From Propionibacteriales bacterium (lineage in GTDB: Bacteria > Actinomycetota > Actinomycetes > Propionibacteriales > Propionibacteriaceae): a stretch of 7,612 nucleotides of DNA. The notes under the pieces were generated by a model, which did not search any database, was not told the origin of the DNA, and saw nothing but the letters and a program-made list of their open reading frames with translations. Where the stretch lies: assembly GCA_017882655.1 (NCBI GenBank), contig JADGPB010000100.1, forward strand, positions 1-7,612. The letters are read 5' to 3'. Position 1 is the stretch's first letter. Every line of letters begins with the position of its first letter. Shown here one piece after another: positions 6,047 through 7,612 of this stretch. The translations under genes and the position numbers were made by a program.

Positions 6047-7143
6047 CGCGACCTCGCCACGGACCCGTACACCGCGACGTGAGCCTCCGCGCAGCGTTTC
6101 CACGTGAACGAGGCAGCGTGCTCGGGACCGAGCGCGGACAGCCTGCTGGAGCCATCGAGCGCCTTCGCGATCCCACGGGCGATGTCAGCGGGGCTGGTCG
6201 GGTCGAAGTACTCGCTGGCCGAACCGCACACCTCGGGGAGCGCACCCGACGTGGCGACCGCGGTGGGGCACCCCAACGACATCGCCTCGATCGGCGGCAG
6301 CCCGAACCCCTCGTACAGGCTGGGGAACACCAGACAGGCTGCCCGCCGGTACAGGTCGTTGAGCTCATCCCTCGAGACCAGCCCTCGGTTGTCCACCCAT
6401 TCCGGCAGCTCGTCAGAGTGCCCGCCCGGGTCGCCGGTCAGTACGAGTCGGAGAGCCGGTCGCTCGTTGCGCAGCAGCGCCACTCCCTCGATCAAGCGGC
6501 TGTGGTTCTTGTGCGCCCACAAGCGTGCCGGGTACAGGAGGAAGTCCTCGCGCGCACCGAGATTCGGAGGGGCGGCGAGAGGCTGGTACCCCAGGTAGGC
6601 GACGTGGACCTTCTCCGGATCAACGCCGAGGGTCGCGACGATGCGGGCCTTCGAGAACTCGCTGATCGTGATGACCGCGCTCGCACGCTTGGCCGGAAGG
6701 TCGTAGGTGAACCGACGGAAGACGCGCTCCGCAGGACTGAACAGGTGCGGCATGTCGAGGTGCTGCACGTCGAGGATGGTCTGGACGAACGGTGTGGCGG
6801 CCACAGGCAGAGGCGTCGGGACGCTGAAGGGGTAGTGGACGAGATCCGCCGCGCGGATCTTGCGGCGCCCCAGGCGCGAGGTCAGCGTCCGCGCGAGCGT
6901 TCCCAACCGGTGTGCAGTCGAGCGACCGGCGACCGTCGGGACCAACGTGCGCGGCTCGAGGGAGCGGCCGTCGTCGTAGGGCCGGGGAAAGAGGGTCGAG
7001 ACGTTCACGTCCTTCATGCCGGACAGCTCCTTGAGGAGGTTCACGGCGTAAGTCTCGCTGCCGCCCATTCCTCCAGGCACATACGTGAGCATGCTTATCA
7101 GAACGTTGGGAACGCCGGTCCTCGTACTGCTCGCTTCAGGCAT
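6043..7143 (-). CDS. Glycosyltransferase, GT4-type (GT-B fold)
   Basis: It probably transfers a sugar from a nucleotide donor, with retention of configuration, to a glycan or lipid-linked acceptor at the cytoplasmic face. The protein is 366 residues from ATG 7143. The N-terminal half has TYVPGGMGGSETYAVNLL (about 20-37), the glycine-rich opening of GT4 enzymes. The C-terminal half has LLYPARLWAHKNHSRLIEG (202-220), LVLTGDPGG (234-242), and FPSLYEGFGLPPIEAM (273-288), which contains the E-x7-E motif EGFGLPPIE at 278-286. There is no signal peptide or membrane helix. Start choice is uncertain. ATG 7143 has AAGGAG 11 bases upstream (7155-7160). ATG 7179 (TGATG with the fcl stop) or GTG 7182 would add 12-13 residues and couple it to fcl, but with a poor ribosome site. 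Lying between fcl and gmd suggests that GDP-fucose or GDP-mannose is the donor; that is inference. Confidence 0.87.
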   Translation of the reverse strand: MPEASSTRTGVPNVLISMLTYVPGGMGGSETYAVNLLKELSGMKDVNVSTLFPRPYDDGRSLEPRTLVPTVAGRSTAHRLGTLARTLTSRLGRRKIRAADLVHYPFSVPTPLPVAATPFVQTILDVQHLDMPHLFSPAERVFRRFTYDLPAKRASAVITISEFSKARIVATLGVDPEKVHVAYLGYQPLAAPPNLGAREDFLLYPARLWAHKNHSRLIEGVALLRNERPALRLVLTGDPGGHSDELPEWVDNRGLVSRDELNDLYRRAACLVFPSLYEGFGLPPIEAMSLGCPTAVATSGALPEVCGSASEYFDPTSPADIARGIAKALDGSSRLSALGPEHAASFTWKRCAEAHVAVYGSVARSR

Positions 7144-7178
7144 GCCTGTCGTCTCTCCTTCGGCCGCACCAGATGACA

Positions 7179-7612
7179 TCACTGATGTACGGACTCACGG
7201 TGGCTCAGGTACCAGTCCACGGTCTGCGCGAGCCCGTCCTCGAGCGAGATGCGTGGCGCCCATCCCAGCGCACGCAAACGGCTCACGTCGAGCAGCTTGC
7301 GGGGTGTCCCGTCCTTCTTGCTGGTGTCCCACTCGATCGTGCCGGCGAACCCGACGGTCCTCGCGACGAGCTCGGATATCTCACGGATCGACAGGTCCTC
7401 GCCGATGCCGACATTGATTGTGTCGGGCGAGTCGTAGTTCTCCAGGAGGAAGACGATGGCGTCGGCGAGGTCGTCGACGTGCAGGAACTCGCGAAGCGGC
7501 GACCCGGTCCCCCAGTTCGTGACACTCTCGGCGCCGGCCTCCTTTGCCTCGACGAACCGACGGATCAGGGCGGGGAGAACGTGCGACCGCTGCGGTGAGA
7601 AGTTGTCGCCGG
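7179..7612 (-). CDS. fcl: GDP-L-fucose synthase (GDP-4-keto-6-deoxymannose 3,5-epimerase/4-reductase), 5' end cut by window
   Basis: This enzyme epimerises and reduces the Gmd product with NADPH to give GDP-L-fucose. Only the last 143 codons are present, ending at TGA 7181-7179; the N-terminal Rossmann fold and catalytic Ser-Tyr-Lys lie beyond the right edge. The visible part begins GDNFSPQRSHVLPALIRRF, matching the family block DNF-x-SHV-x-PALI. It continues with WGTGSPLREFLHVDDLADA and ends with GTPRKLLDVSRLRALGW, the near-invariant substrate-binding tail of Fcl proteins. This pattern separates it from other epimerase/dehydratases such as GalE or RmlB. No stop interrupts the visible part. 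It is the first seen gene of the sugar block and lies next to the glycosyltransferase, so co-transcription with gmd is likely. Confidence 0.93.
   Translation of the reverse strand, partial: GDNFSPQRSHVLPALIRRFVEAKEAGAESVTNWGTGSPLREFLHVDDLADAIVFLLENYDSPDTINVGIGEDLSIREISELVARTVGFAGTIEWDTSKKDGTPRKLLDVSRLRALGWAPRISLEDGLAQTVDWYLSHRESVHQ

Noticed and set aside
6079..7176. 365-codon plus-strand open frame opposite the glycosyltransferase
   Set aside because: An Arg-rich shadow with no motif; the minus strand encodes a clear GT4 enzyme with intact motifs.

Overview
The window is GC-rich, roughly two-thirds GC by eye, and its genes look like those of a high-GC actinomycete. Protein wording in NuoA-E and the order 'geranylgeranyl reductase then nuoA' fit Actinobacteria. 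Nocardioidaceae or a relative is my best guess, but the sequence does not fix the genus. All eight supported genes lie on the minus strand, so transcription runs from high to low coordinates. I found no RNA gene, CRISPR array, insertion sequence or integrase. No gap between genes exceeds about 210 bases.

Region 1 (7612 down to 5021) is a sugar-nucleotide and glycosylation block. It holds the C-terminal part of a GDP-L-fucose synthase (fcl, cut by the window edge), a GT4-type glycosyltransferase, and a GDP-mannose 4,6-dehydratase (gmd). Gmd and Fcl together convert GDP-mannose to GDP-L-fucose, and the glycosyltransferase between them is a candidate user of that or a related donor. The genes are tightly packed; the GT and gmd share an ATGA stop/start.

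Region 2 (5020-4814) is a 207-base intergenic stretch. It carries a possible -10 element, a 9-bp perfect inverted repeat, a 12-bp palindrome and four same-direction GTGACG words.

Region 3 (4813-3515) is a flavin-dependent geranylgeranyl-reductase-family gene. It most resembles the mycobacterial menaquinone-tail reductase MenJ. A 148-base gap (3514-3367), probably containing the nuo promoter, follows.

Region 4 (3366 down to 1) is the start of the canonical complex I operon, nuoA-nuoB-nuoC-nuoD-nuoE, running off the left edge in nuoE. nuoB/C, C/D and D/E each overlap by ATGA, so translation is probably coupled. The NuoB cluster N2 cysteines, the visible NuoE [2Fe-2S] cysteines and the NuoD quinone-site residues are intact, so the enzyme looks functional.

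Functionally, region 3 probably tailors the menaquinone that region 4 reduces with NADH electrons. Region 1 is an unrelated envelope-sugar locus placed directly upstream. Nothing here is clearly a new system. The most worthwhile leads are the sugar locus next to a respiratory locus, the atypical cofactor loop in Gmd, the strong excess of the palindrome CGTACG, and the small motifs upstream of the reductase gene.
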